Source: JAAFHB01 sp942493325
GTDB taxonomy: Bacteria; Bacteroidota; Bacteroidia; Bacteroidales; Prolixibacteraceae
DNA: 64,000 bases
Assembly: GCA_942493325.1 (NCBI GenBank)
Contig: OW818689.1
Span: 2,604,001 to 2,668,000, forward strand
Reading direction: 5' to 3'
The position numbers and the translations under genes were made by a program. The number at the start of each line of letters is the position of its first letter. Position 1 is the first letter of the stretch. This document shows positions 54,688 to 64,000 of the stretch, piece after piece. The notes under the pieces were generated by a model. That model was not told the origin of the DNA. It saw only the letters and a list, made by a program, of their open reading frames with translations, and searched no databases.

Positions 54688-57455
54688 CCGGTTGATCCCA
54701 AAGCATTGGCAACAGCATTTATCGTTTTTAGTAATACGATGTTCTGATGATTGGCGATTTCAGCGGTTGCAGTGCCTTTTTCGCTGCGCCAGCTGCGTAA
54801 CGTGTTTACCTGCAACTGATGCATTAGTTTAAGTGCAACAGATCGTAAACGTGTGGAGTAATAATGATTACTGCGACGCTGTTCGAAAGGTTTTTCGAGC
54901 AGTTCGAACAAAAGACTTTTAGTTAGTTCCAATTCCGAAAGTATTAGCGGTAAAATATCATTCTTTACCTGGTCATCGTCAACCAGAGAGGCATAAAGCA
55001 TAATAATAGCCGGATCAGTTGCCGCTAAACCTGAATCAATATTAGTAAAAATATACCTTACTAATGGATGATCCGACAACAGCTGCTTAAGCAGGATATA
55101 TTTTGCAGGTTGTTGATCCTTAAGCAGTTTCAAAGTGCTACCAACTCCAAACCAACTCGTAATATTAATGCGGCTTTGTGCCCAGCTAAACACCCAGGGA
55201 ATCGCCCGCAGGTCGGCAAGTGTTCGTTGGTTGGTGCGCCTTGACGGTCGCGAGCCTATTTTACTGGTTTCGATTGCATCAATTGGAGTTGCCTTTTCAA
55301 AAAAAGGGATAAAGTTCGGACGAGTTACCAGGGCAGTGTAGGCTTTAATACTTTCGTTGGACATATAGCGCATCAGATCAAATAGTTCATGTCCTGATGG
55401 TTTGTTGTTTATAAGTGTGTTGCGTAAAAGACCCGAAGTAAGCAACTCTATATTATAGGCCGCATTTACCTTGTTGGCATATTTTCGTTCAATGGTTTCT
55501 CCTTGTTCGGTAAGTCGCAGTTTTCCACATAAAGACGATGGTGGCAGGCTTCGTAAAAACCAGTTCACAGGACCTGCTCCCCGGCTGATGCTACCTCCTT
55601 TACCGTGAAAAAAACGAATATCTACGCCAAGTTTGCGGCCGGTTTCAGAAAGTTTGTATTGTGCCTCGTACAGATTCCATTGGCTCGATAATATTCCGCC
55701 ATCCTTGTTGCTGTCGCTGTATCCTATCATTACCTCTGCCACCGGACGCGTATAACCTTTCTGTCTCATCTGGAGTTTAAGCGTATTTTGAGTTACCGGG
55801 TGAGCAAGAAATTCACTGAGGATGTCCGGAGCACGCTCCAGGTCGTCAATGGTCTCAAACAGGGGAACAATGGGTATCAGACAGGCAGGCCCATGATCCG
55901 TTTTTACGAATAAGCCAGCTTCGCGTGCCAACAGGTAAAGGGTAAACAGATCTTCTACCCTGCGTGTCATGCTGACAATCAGCGAACCAAGCGCATAGGA
56001 ACCATATTTGCTGATGTATTCTGTCAATACTCTTAGATAGCTCAGCACGTTCGTCGTTTCATCCACCTTACCTGCATAAGTATGAGTGAAAGGCCGGTAG
56101 ATTGTGAGTTCATGCAACAAAAATATTTTGTCGGGCGATCCGTCTGTGTTGAGTGAATAACTTGCAGTGTCGATGTCTTCGAGCAAGCCTAAAAAGGCTT
56201 TTTTGTAAAAGACACTGTTCTGACGGACATCTAAATGAGCGAGGTGAAAGCCAAAGTTACGAACAAAGCTCAGGGCTTTTTGCACTTCGTTATAGGCAAG
56301 TGAAGGAGCTCCCCAAACTGAAAGTGCCTGCTGTAAAATCTCCAGATCTTTCAATAATTGCGCCGAATAGGTATAAGTCCAGGCAGCATCCGTGATCAGG
56401 ATGTTTCCTGAAAGTGAATCCTGTCTGACAGGAAGTTTCTCAATAAGAAGCAGAACATATTGTTTAAATGGTTCACGAAATGCCGATTTATACAATGTCT
56501 TGGAGGTAATATCAGGTAATTCTTCAGCTAAGATTGATTTGTGTCTGCAAAATTCGGGAAGAATGTTACTTTCAATTGTATAAATACTTAAACTTTCAGC
56601 GAGCAATACTAATCGCTGCCGAACGAGTTGTAACGACGCGGTACGAAGTCTTTTCAGTGCATAAGATGTTATTTCGGAGGTCACCAGCGGATGACCATCA
56701 CGGTCGCCGCCAACCCAGGTCCCCATGCTTATCTTAGGCAGATGAAGATAGTTTTGCAATGCTTCGGGCTGGAACCCCGCATCGCTCCAAGCTTGTCTTA
56801 ACTGTCTGTCGTGAAGATCGAAAACGTCAGGAAAAACGTTGGTGAGGTAATGCAACACGTTTTCGAGTTCGGTTTCAATTTTAGGCTTTTCGAGATAAAT
56901 ATCGTCGATAAACCAAAGCTTTGCCAGGACTTCTTTTATCTCTGTACGAATGCGTTGGCGTTCAATATCCGTATAGATCGGGTTTTCGAGTTGAACCAAT
57001 GATTGGTAAAGTTCGCGGTAATATTTAAGTACGACCGAGCGTTTGGCCTCGGTGGGATGAGCAGTTAGTACCGGTTCAACCTCTAACTGCGACAATGCTG
57101 CAACGATTTCATCCTCCGAAACACCTGAGTTTTTTAACTCCAGAAAGGTGTCTGCCCAGCTTCCGTTCACACTTTGAGCTCCTTTCATTTGCTGCTTCTG
57201 ACGTCTGCTTTGCACAGCCCAATTGACTTCGCATAAATTGAGCAGCTGAAAGCAAATTGAATAAAGGTGAATGGTTTTTTGTTCAAGCTCAGGAGCCGGT
57301 GGCGCAACTTCATCGTTGATCCAGGGTATGTAAGCAATCAGCGCTTTTTCGTTGTTTGATTCAAGCAATTCGGCAAAACATTCGAGTAAAAAATGCAGAT
57401 CGGAATATGGTTTGCCAACAATCTGAATGTTTTCGCGAAGGACAGGGTGCATCAT
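54684..57455 (-). CDS. ppc: Phosphoenolpyruvate carboxylase
   Basis: 923 residues, close to the usual length. It carboxylates phosphoenolpyruvate to oxaloacetate, replenishing the TCA cycle. TAHPTEA (131-137, catalytic His133) and FHGKGGSISRGAGP are the two signatures. The second differs from the common FHGRGGTVGRGGGP, as in the group of PEPCs found in some Bacteroidota. GYSDSNKDGG and the C-terminal region up to ALGSTG complete the family pattern. The start ATG at 57455 is followed directly by another methionine codon. It is cytoplasmic. A 52-codon ORF overlaps its stop. Confidence 0.93.
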   Translation of the reverse strand: MMHPVLRENIQIVGKPYSDLHFLLECFAELLESNNEKALIAYIPWINDEVAPPAPELEQKTIHLYSICFQLLNLCEVNWAVQSRRQKQQMKGAQSVNGSWADTFLELKNSGVSEDEIVAALSQLEVEPVLTAHPTEAKRSVVLKYYRELYQSLVQLENPIYTDIERQRIRTEIKEVLAKLWFIDDIYLEKPKIETELENVLHYLTNVFPDVFDLHDRQLRQAWSDAGFQPEALQNYLHLPKISMGTWVGGDRDGHPLVTSEITSYALKRLRTASLQLVRQRLVLLAESLSIYTIESNILPEFCRHKSILAEELPDITSKTLYKSAFREPFKQYVLLLIEKLPVRQDSLSGNILITDAAWTYTYSAQLLKDLEILQQALSVWGAPSLAYNEVQKALSFVRNFGFHLAHLDVRQNSVFYKKAFLGLLEDIDTASYSLNTDGSPDKIFLLHELTIYRPFTHTYAGKVDETTNVLSYLRVLTEYISKYGSYALGSLIVSMTRRVEDLFTLYLLAREAGLFVKTDHGPACLIPIVPLFETIDDLERAPDILSEFLAHPVTQNTLKLQMRQKGYTRPVAEVMIGYSDSNKDGGILSSQWNLYEAQYKLSETGRKLGVDIRFFHGKGGSISRGAGPVNWFLRSLPPSSLCGKLRLTEQGETIERKYANKVNAAYNIELLTSGLLRNTLINNKPSGHELFDLMRYMSNESIKAYTALVTRPNFIPFFEKATPIDAIETSKIGSRPSRRTNQRTLADLRAIPWVFSWAQSRINITSWFGVGSTLKLLKDQQPAKYILLKQLLSDHPLVRYIFTNIDSGLAATDPAIIMLYASLVDDDQVKNDILPLILSELELTKSLLFELLEKPFEQRRSNHYYSTRLRSVALKLMHQLQVNTLRSWRSEKGTATAEIANHQNIVLLKTINAVANALGSTG

Positions 57456-57694
57456 TGTTTTTATTCAATAACGCACAACGCTGTCAGAATGTTGAAGGTA
57501 TTTCTTTCACGATTTGTATATCTCTACACATCAATAAGTTAAACCAAACTGCCAGAGTGGAATAGTATTCAAATATCCCTGCTCAATGTCATCTTTTACG
57601 ATAAAAGCTTTATCACAGTGCATATTTTAGCTAAAAACGCACTATTGTAGTGCATTTTTGGATTTTCTGTTTGAAATGCCTTCATTACAACACT

Positions 57695-58759
57695 TTACCT
57701 TACATAATTCACCCTGCTTTCATCAAAATTATACCTGCTTCTTTTATCATCAAATGTATTGTTCGAGATGCTTATGTTTTTATATTTGGCTCCGTCGCCT
57801 GATATTGTATAAGTGCCAACTCCATCATTCCTGAAAGCGTTTCCGCTAATCATAATATTGGATCCTCCCGAGAAATGAATCCCCGATACACCGTTTTGAT
57901 AAAACCAATTGTTTGCCACGATAGCCGTATTGACAGATTGATACTCGTTCGGATTTATACATACTCCGTACTTGTTATTCCGGTCAAATACGCATCCCTG
58001 AACTTGTCCCCCGTCTCCCCTGATTTCAACCCCTACAGTATTTTTGTTAGCCGTGTATTGATCTGCGCTCCATATATGGCAATTATGCATTCTGTCGTTG
58101 GCCCCGGCCAAAATAACCTGCTGATTCCCTTCGTTATTGGCGATCTCACAGTCTTTGATGTACATATCGTTCGATGAGACCATTATCCCTGCCTGCTTGC
58201 AGGTATATATTTTACAGTTACTTATATTCTTGTTGTGGTTACTTCCCTTTACGTAAGGGGCATTTATTCCGTTCCCGGCACAGTTCTGTATAATGCAATT
58301 GGATACTTCGCTTTGTGTACCGTTGATTACAATTCCATCACCTTTCTTGTTATAGCCCCTTCCCCCTTTACCGTTACCATTTCCATCAATCGCCAAACCG
58401 TCAATACTACATCTCATACCATTGATAGTGATTATATCAGTATTACAGGCAGATACAATAATTGAGGCAGTATTCTTTCCGCTACCCATCAATACCGTAT
58501 TGTTGGATTTTACAACCAACCCTTTACGGATTAAATATGTTCCGGCTGGAAAATATACGATGCCGGACGATACAGAATTGATCGCTGACTGAATTGCCGG
58601 ATAATCGTCAGTCGTGCCATTTCCGGCCGCACCAAAGTTTTTTACATTAACCGACACGTTTTCTTTATCAATTGGTAAAGATTCTGTAAGGGAATTAACG
58701 GGTAATGTTGCAGAAGTTGACCAACCTGCAAAAATCAAAGCTATAATTATTGTTTTCAT
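57695..58759 (-). CDS. Secreted right-handed beta-helix (pectate-lyase superfamily) protein
   Basis: I start at 58759 (MKTIIIALIFAGWSTSATLP), a proper signal peptide, giving 354 residues; the ATG at 58834 would add 25 residues. The mature start VNVKNFGAAGNGTTDDYPAI is the Pectate_lyase_3 entry motif, and the rest is parallel beta-helix rungs (SEVSNCIIQNCAGNGINAPY, NMYIKDCEIANNEGNQQVIL, NTAIVANNWFYQNGVSGIHF). It is probably a polysaccharide lyase/hydrolase or a glycan-binding protein; catalytic residues are not clear. It is divergent from the PepSY pair. No sorting tail. Confidence 0.8.
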   Translation of the reverse strand: MKTIIIALIFAGWSTSATLPVNSLTESLPIDKENVSVNVKNFGAAGNGTTDDYPAIQSAINSVSSGIVYFPAGTYLIRKGLVVKSNNTVLMGSGKNTASIIVSACNTDIITINGMRCSIDGLAIDGNGNGKGGRGYNKKGDGIVINGTQSEVSNCIIQNCAGNGINAPYVKGSNHNKNISNCKIYTCKQAGIMVSSNDMYIKDCEIANNEGNQQVILAGANDRMHNCHIWSADQYTANKNTVGVEIRGDGGQVQGCVFDRNNKYGVCINPNEYQSVNTAIVANNWFYQNGVSGIHFSGGSNIMISGNAFRNDGVGTYTISGDGAKYKNISISNNTFDDKRSRYNFDESRVNYVR

Positions 58760-58915
58760 CAAATATTGTTTAATAATACATTTTGGATGATGGATGTTTG
58801 TCAGAAAGTCAAAGATATTATAATCTGAAAGCAAATCACAGAGACATTGATTTATGCAGAAGTTGCAGAATTGTCAAATAAAGCTATTTTTGGCAGTCTA
58901 AATCTGCGCTTTCCA

Positions 58916-59521
58916 ATGAAAAAATATTACTCCCTGGTACGTAATGTCCATCTATACATCGGTCTGTTTATCAGTCCGTTTGTAATAATCTTTGCAGTAA
59001 GCATTTTGGTCTTTAATCATCCGTTGTTTTTCAGTAAGATATATCCTGTAAAGGAACTGCCCGCGCAAAATTTAAGACTTGATTCTTTCCCGGTACGAAG
59101 CTCAGATTTATTAACGGCAAGAGCCATACTGACTCAACTGGATATGACAGGCGAAATTGACTATATCACTAAAAAAGACAGCAGCTTATCATTTCCCGTC
59201 CGTACTCCCGGAATGGTAAGCCGCGTCGTTGTGAATAAAGGCACAGGAATGGTTTCTGTAAAACGCTCAGAGCAGGGAATCTTTCGTGGTACGACCTACT
59301 TACACGCTATGCCTGGCCCGCACAATGTCGCAATCAGGGGAAATTCAGGTTTTATTAACACCTGGCGATACCTGACCGATACGCTGGTTTATTCAATTCT
59401 TTTCCTGACAATCAGCGGAATATTCATGTGGTATTTCTTACAGTCGGAACGAAAAATGGGATTATTTGCCTTAGCAACCGGCATTCTGATACTTATCGGA
59501 CTTTTACTGTTAACATTTTGA
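58916..59521 (+). CDS. PepSY-associated membrane protein (first of a pair)
   Basis: I choose ATG 58916 (MKKYYSLVRNVHLYIGLFIS) rather than 58847, because it starts right at the first membrane helix, as in relatives; about 201 residues. It has an N-terminal helix (LFISPFVIIFAVSILVF), a PepSY-like periplasmic part (ELPAQ ... LLTARAILTQLDMTGEID) and two C-terminal helices (DTLVYSILFLTISGIFMW; LFALATGILILIGLLLLTF). Such proteins accompany iron or siderophore uptake systems and thiol/reductase systems; the role here is open. It ends 4 bp before the second copy, with which it is clearly co-transcribed. Confidence 0.75.
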   Translation: MKKYYSLVRNVHLYIGLFISPFVIIFAVSILVFNHPLFFSKIYPVKELPAQNLRLDSFPVRSSDLLTARAILTQLDMTGEIDYITKKDSSLSFPVRTPGMVSRVVVNKGTGMVSVKRSEQGIFRGTTYLHAMPGPHNVAIRGNSGFINTWRYLTDTLVYSILFLTISGIFMWYFLQSERKMGLFALATGILILIGLLLLTF

Positions 59522-59525
59522 AAGA

Positions 59526-60170
59526 ATGAAAAACCATCAACCTAAAAGTAGCCTGCAATCATTTCAGAACGTGAACCGCAAACTTCATATCCATCTTGGC
59601 TTGTTTGTCCTGTTATTCGTCTGGCTGTTTTCTGTTTCGGGGCTTATCCTGAATCACGGAGAATGGGAATTTGCGAAGTTCTATGAAACAAGGAAAGAGA
59701 GCAAAACTGATTTTGTTCTGCCCGAAACAACGTTAAAAGATAATCCTGATCTGATAAGCCAGGTAGCGAATCAGCTCAAAATCACGGGAGAAGTGGGGAA
59801 TGTAAAAATAAAACCAGGAAGTATCGATTTCAGGGTTTCATCTCCCGGTCTGGTTCATGAAATACACATCGATTCCAAGAGTGGCCAGGGCACCATGAAG
59901 ATGATGGAATACAACTTTTGGGGAAAGCTGCATACTTTGCATGTGTTCAACGGGGTGAATAAGAACGATCCCGCAAAAACGCCTCAATGGATTGTCGCGA
60001 AACTGTGGCGCCTGATGATGGACATTATCGCGGTGATCCTGATTATTCTGTGCATTGGCAGCTGGATCATGTGGCTCAGGGTGCGCCGGGACTACCGTTG
60101 GGGTTATGCCGTGTTCGCATTGGGATTCCTTGCTTCGGTATATTACCTGTTTATCATTGATCTGTTATAG
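59526..60170 (+). CDS. PepSY-associated membrane protein (second of a pair)
   Basis: 214 residues with the same plan as its neighbour: one N-terminal membrane helix (HLGLFVLLFVWLFSVSGLIL), a PepSY-like segment (DLISQVANQLKITGEVGNVK) and two C-terminal helices (IIAVILIILCIGSWIMW; AVFALGFLASVYYLFIIDLL). In both proteins a HGxx-type histidine after the first helix (NHPLFF, NHGEWE) and a histidine before the second helix (LHAMPGPHN, LHTLHVFNG) are shared and could bind haem or metal. The pair may act as one complex. Function is not known. Confidence 0.78.
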   Translation: MKNHQPKSSLQSFQNVNRKLHIHLGLFVLLFVWLFSVSGLILNHGEWEFAKFYETRKESKTDFVLPETTLKDNPDLISQVANQLKITGEVGNVKIKPGSIDFRVSSPGLVHEIHIDSKSGQGTMKMMEYNFWGKLHTLHVFNGVNKNDPAKTPQWIVAKLWRLMMDIIAVILIILCIGSWIMWLRVRRDYRWGYAVFALGFLASVYYLFIIDLL

Positions 60171-60366
60171 TTTATAAAAATAAGGCAAACAGAATCGGTG
60201 AATTAAATTGTTTTCAAGATCTTTCTTATCTGTGTTTATCTGTAACATCTCCCGATTCCCGGGACAGGATGTGTCATCCGTGTTCCAATTTTAATATGTG
60301 TTCTTCTGCCACCGGGAAGTCCTGGCTAACATGTGGTACATACTATGACACGAATTCCGCATCCGG

Positions 60367-60891
60367 TTACTCCTGCTTTTTAGCACTTACGGAAACAGTA
60401 GCCGACCCCTCGCCGCTGATCACGATGACAGCAAATTTATTGGTCTCCCCGATTACCGAACCCCCTTTATCACCCGATTTAATGATTGTAGTTTCAAATC
60501 CCTTGCCTTTCAACAGGGCTTCATACTTATCAAGAAACCCATCCTGTACTTCCGTAAAAGTAATGCTCCAGACTTTTTCGCCATCCGAATTGCTGCTGGT
60601 CGTTAAAGCTTCTATCCGGCCGGATTTGAATTCAGGCACATCTCCCGGAATATCTTTGGGCCAGGAGTTGGCTTTACCGTCGACCACAATGCGGTTTCCA
60701 CCCGATTCAACTACAGTTTTTTCATCATCAATATCCACTTCGGCATTTTTACCCGTGGCGTTTTCAATGGCATTTTCTGCCATCTTTTCGCTTGCTTTCT
60801 TAGAAGTGCGCTGGCAGGAAATAATAATCAGACCTGCAATAAGGGCTATGACAAATAACCCTGCTGTTCCGGATTTTTTAATGATTTTCAT
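60367..60891 (-). CDS. Small lipoprotein
   Basis: 174 residues. The signal peptide is MKIIKKSGTAGLFVIALIAG, then LIIISC with a lipobox cysteine at residue 26. The mature part begins with a charged helical region (KKASEKMAENAIENATGKNA) and then a two-layer alpha/beta-like region (VPEFKSGRIEALTTSSNSDG, KVWSITFTEVQDGFLDKYEA) resembling hypothetical lipoproteins of environmental bacteria. It is exported and lipid-anchored. Function unknown. It is convergent with the PepSY pair, 196 bp away. Confidence 0.75.
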   Translation of the reverse strand: MKIIKKSGTAGLFVIALIAGLIIISCQRTSKKASEKMAENAIENATGKNAEVDIDDEKTVVESGGNRIVVDGKANSWPKDIPGDVPEFKSGRIEALTTSSNSDGEKVWSITFTEVQDGFLDKYEALLKGKGFETTIIKSGDKGGSVIGETNKFAVIVISGEGSATVSVSAKKQE

Positions 60892-61634
60892 AGCTAAACA
60901 ATGTAAAGTTGATTGAATAGGTAACTGTTGACTTTATAAGATCTAAATTACCAAATATTTTTGGAACTTTTGGAGGCAGCATGAAAAAACAAGTTACACA
61001 AAAGGTTATGTTGACAGGGAGACCATGATGGCTAATAAGGTTAAAGTTAACGGTTTTTTCTTTGCGGTCTTCTATGGTCTTTGCGTAACACTTAGAAGGA
61101 ATTTTAAAAAATGCATGATTGACCCTGGAATATGCGGCGCATGGAATGTATGATTTTCAATTAAGGGGGTAGCTGCGCCTGATAATTGGCTGATCGTCCT
61201 AACCCCGGGTGGCGCGATTCCGATTAAGCTTGTTTTTTTTAGATTAGTATATGATCCGGAATCTCTTACCCGGGGCTACAACATGTTACATCCCTCCGGG
61301 ATTGGAAGATAGCTGTGTCTTTAAGGTTAATTTGTCTTTATGGTTAATTTAATTGAAATAAAAACGCTGGTCCCACGATTTTTATTCGCGTGATGAATAA
61401 GGCGATTGAAAATCACCAGAGCATAAACATTAGCACATTGGCGCATTGTCTCATTTTCTCCCATTCCCCCTTCTCCTCCCGAGAACGACGCGTCCCGAGA
61501 CCGAAGGGATTCGGGAAGTGATTCGGGATCGCCTTATCGCCTTTTCGCCCGATCGCATCTTCTCATTGTCACATTGGCAAATTGTCCCATTTTCTCATTT
61601 TCGCTCCATGCCCATGCCCCATGCCCCATGCCAG
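60892..61634. other. 743-bp non-coding gap with short repeats
   Basis: No gene supported. At 61430-61472 and 61554-61607 there are similar blocks made of a 9-bp-like period (CACATTGGCAAATTGTCCCA style), each followed by TTTTCTC. At 61607-61632 a 7-8-bp unit (ATGCCCC) is repeated about three and a half times, ending at the stop of the P-type ATPase gene. These are degenerate tandem repeats of no known function. Confidence 0.5.
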
Positions 61635-64000
61635 TTAAAATGCCTTTGAAAGTTTGAAAACCTTGTAAAGCTCGAACCAGAGAATACTCAGAAATCCGGC
61701 ACCGGCACAGATCAAGGCTTCGGTCAGTGATATTTTATCGAACAGAAATAGATCACGCAGGAAGGGAATATTCAGAATCAATACCAGGAAAAATGCGGCT
61801 CCCCCTACTACCCATTTTACCGTTTTATTTGATGTAGCCAGTATCTGAAAAATATTCCGGGACCACGACCTGTTCGATAAAATGACCGCAATATTCGACG
61901 CTATTAATGTAGTAAAAGTCAGCGCCCTTACTTCGCGTTCCGAATAATCATGATTCAATCCAAACAGGTAAACTGCAAAAACAATAATCAGGATTCCGAT
62001 TCCCTGGGTGCAACTCAGCAAAATTTTCCCCGAACCAAAAAATGGATCATCGTACGCCCTGGGAGGCCGGCTCATGATATTTATTTCCTCCTTTTCTGCT
62101 TCGAAAACAATGGAACAGGCGGGATCGATAATTAACTCGAGAAAGACAATATGCACAGGCCATAAGATCAGTGGCAGATCGGCGAAAAAAACAGGAATCA
62201 AAGATAATCCGGCAATGGGAACGTGAATTGCAAAAATATAACCCAAAGCCTTTTGCAGATTATCTGAAATTCTGCGACCCATCCGGACAGCACCCACAAT
62301 TGACGCAAAATTATCATCCATCAGCACAAGTGAAGCCGCCTCACGCGCAACATCGGTCCCCTTCTCCCCCATTGCAATACCTATATTTGAAGCTTTCAGG
62401 GCGGGCGCATCATTCACCCCATCGCCCGTCATTGCCACGATCTCATTGTTTAGTTTGAGCGCATTTACAATTTTTAATTTTTGTTCGGGAACAACGCGTG
62501 CAAAGATGTTTACTGTTCTAATCTTTTCCGATAATTCATCTACCGACAATTCCTCCAACTGGGCACCTGTAATTACCAAATCACTATTTTTTAATCCGAT
62601 TTCACGCGCTATATTCATTGCAGTTGCCGGGTAATCACCCGTAATCATAATAACCCTGATACCGGCTTTGTAACATTCGGAAACCGCCTGTGGTACATTG
62701 TTACGAACAGGATCCGAAAGCCCGATTAAACCAACAAACCCGAAATTAAAATCATGCTGAATATCTGGCAAAGCGGTCATTGACTCCACATCCTTGGCCA
62801 CACCAAGCACGCGCAACCCATTTGATGCCATGGTTTCGATAGCCTGGTTCAATTCAGCGATCTGTTTTTCGGGAAGATGGCAGAGATCAAAAATTGCTTC
62901 GGGAGCTCCTTTGGCAGCAATTGTACGGGTTTTAGCCTCTTCGTTATTAAAGACGCGCGACATCGCGAGTAAGTCTTTCGACAAAGGATATTCCTTGATC
63001 ATCTCCCAGTCAGCGTGCAGGTGTTCGGTATTTTTTAAAAACTGGTCTCCCACCAGGTTGATGGCCTTTTCCATGGGATCAAAGGGATTAATCTGACTGG
63101 ACAGAATCCCGAATTCAATGATCTCATGAAATTCTTCGGGGAAAGTGCTTTCATGATCGACTGTCATAAAATCCTTCCCGTTAAAAAGTCGGGCCACAGT
63201 CATTTTATTCTTTGTTAAAGTGCCGGTTTTATCGGTACACAAAACAGTGGTTGATCCTAACGTTTCGACAGCAGCCGGTTTACGGGTAAGTACATTTTTC
63301 TTCGAGATGCGCCATGCACCCAAAGCCAGGAAAACGGTAAGTACAACCGGAAACTCTTCCGGTAACATGGCCATAGCGAGCGTAATTCCTGCCAAAAAGC
63401 CCTTCATCAGGTCACCACGGGTCAATGTATAGACCACAATCACCAGAATACAAAGTAATATTCCGAAAATAGCCAGCTTTTTAACCAATCCGCCTATTTC
63501 GCGCTTCAGCTTTGTTGGTTCCTCTTTCACCTCGTTCAACGCTTTACCAATCTTTCCGATTTCGGTATTTAATGCAGTGGACGACACCTTTACAATTCCA
63601 TTCCCCTGGACAATCATTGAACCGGAAAAGACGTAGGGCAGGTCGTCACCTCCGGGCCGGGCCTGTTTCGTTTCGCCCTGCCATTCCGCCTTACGCACCG
63701 GAACCGGTTCTCCTGTGAGAAGGGATTCGTCAGCCGTCAGATTAACCGAATATAACACAACAGCATCCGCTGGCACCCTGTCTCCTTCCTGGAGAATAAT
63801 TATATCATCCGTAACCACATCCCTGCCGGCAATCCGCTTTTCGACACCATCACGAATGACAAGCGCGCGCGGACTTGCCAGGTCTTTCAATGCATCCAGT
63901 GCTTTCTCGGTCTTTTTCTCCTGGTAAAACTCAATTCCCATGATTACAAAAACGAATGCAAGCAACATAATACCTTCCTGAATGTCACCTAAAATCAGGT
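61635..64000 (-). CDS. P-type cation-transporting ATPase (5' end outside window)
   Basis: The reading frame stays open through base 64000 (LILGDIQEGIMLLAFVF), so the gene continues to the right; the ATG at 63968 is internal. Visible are the actuator TADESLLTGEPVPV, the phosphorylation motif CTDKTGTLTKNK, the nucleotide-binding KGAPEAI, and the hinge TGDGVNDAPALKASNIGIAMG. Transmembrane helices M5-M10 follow (from AIHVPIAGLSLIPVFFADLP). The order and the M4 region (AMAMLPEEFPVVLTVFLALG, PEEFP) place it in the P2 (Ca2+-type) group. It pumps cations out of the cytoplasm; specificity cannot be fixed without the N-terminus. It ends after the repeat-rich gap. Confidence 0.9.
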   Translation of the reverse strand, partial: LILGDIQEGIMLLAFVFVIMGIEFYQEKKTEKALDALKDLASPRALVIRDGVEKRIAGRDVVTDDIIILQEGDRVPADAVVLYSVNLTADESLLTGEPVPVRKAEWQGETKQARPGGDDLPYVFSGSMIVQGNGIVKVSSTALNTEIGKIGKALNEVKEEPTKLKREIGGLVKKLAIFGILLCILVIVVYTLTRGDLMKGFLAGITLAMAMLPEEFPVVLTVFLALGAWRISKKNVLTRKPAAVETLGSTTVLCTDKTGTLTKNKMTVARLFNGKDFMTVDHESTFPEEFHEIIEFGILSSQINPFDPMEKAINLVGDQFLKNTEHLHADWEMIKEYPLSKDLLAMSRVFNNEEAKTRTIAAKGAPEAIFDLCHLPEKQIAELNQAIETMASNGLRVLGVAKDVESMTALPDIQHDFNFGFVGLIGLSDPVRNNVPQAVSECYKAGIRVIMITGDYPATAMNIAREIGLKNSDLVITGAQLEELSVDELSEKIRTVNIFARVVPEQKLKIVNALKLNNEIVAMTGDGVNDAPALKASNIGIAMGEKGTDVAREAASLVLMDDNFASIVGAVRMGRRISDNLQKALGYIFAIHVPIAGLSLIPVFFADLPLILWPVHIVFLELIIDPACSIVFEAEKEEINIMSRPPRAYDDPFFGSGKILLSCTQGIGILIIVFAVYLFGLNHDYSEREVRALTFTTLIASNIAVILSNRSWSRNIFQILATSNKTVKWVVGGAAFFLVLILNIPFLRDLFLFDKISLTEALICAGAGFLSILWFELYKVFKLSKAF

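Overview
The window looks like chromosomal DNA of a Bacteroidota bacterium, probably a marine or sediment relative of the Marinilabiliales/Prolixibacteraceae; that placement is inferred, because no rRNA is present. The evidence is a Por-secretion (T9SS) sorting tail on a giant surface protein, SprB-type and DUF11 repeats, a gliding-type C-terminal domain, a TonB receptor with a carboxypeptidase-like N-terminal domain, remnants of a Sus-type polysaccharide utilisation locus (PUL), and promoters of the TTTG / TAnnTTTG type.

Layout. (1) 1-17.3 kb: secreted repeat proteins on the minus strand. A three-gene run (914, about 388 and >728 aa) is followed by a single 3282-aa T9SS cargo with 19 tandem copies of an 81-residue repeat. 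(2) 18-30.7 kb: ordinary housekeeping and envelope genes (rsmG, a zinc-ribbon protein, ribD, prmC, a lamin-tail secreted protein, asd, hflX, tonB, a TonB-dependent receptor). (3) 31.3-35.4 kb: a lipoprotein gene split by an IS66-family element with a perfect 8-bp target duplication. (4) 35.7-45.8 kb: a 10-kb segment bounded by an intact tRNA-Ala(GGC) and a 64-bp exact copy of its 3' part. It carries alpha-galactosidases (GH27, GH36-like) and two tandem GH29 fucosidase genes of clearly higher GC. It begins and ends in broken PUL genes and has no integrase. (5) 46-50 kb: a SWIM-domain protein, then gene debris (pieces of hsdR, hsdS and an AlbA_2/RecG-like gene) beside a DUF234 ATPase, which I read as a dead type I restriction locus. 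(6) 50-64 kb: a large glycoside-hydrolase-like protein, an XRE/ImmA/PIN-like three-gene unit, ppc with a coupled small ORF, a beta-helix protein, two PepSY membrane proteins, a lipoprotein and a P-type cation ATPase running off the right edge.

How it fits together. The housekeeping part looks intact. The two accessory stretches (31-46 kb and 47.8-48.7 kb) are visibly decaying, with frameshifts, internal deletions, an IS insertion and duplicated gene tails. The most distinctive signals are the tRNA-bounded fucoside/galactoside segment with its 1254-bp amplified fucosidase cassette, the helically spaced CGGATATATCCG palindromes near the surface-protein genes, and a 49-bp-period array in inverted orientation between the convergent prmC and lamin-tail genes. 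I did not find a clearly new defence or enzymatic system. The strongest candidates for undescribed biology are these regulatory or structural repeats and the repeat architecture of the giant surface protein.
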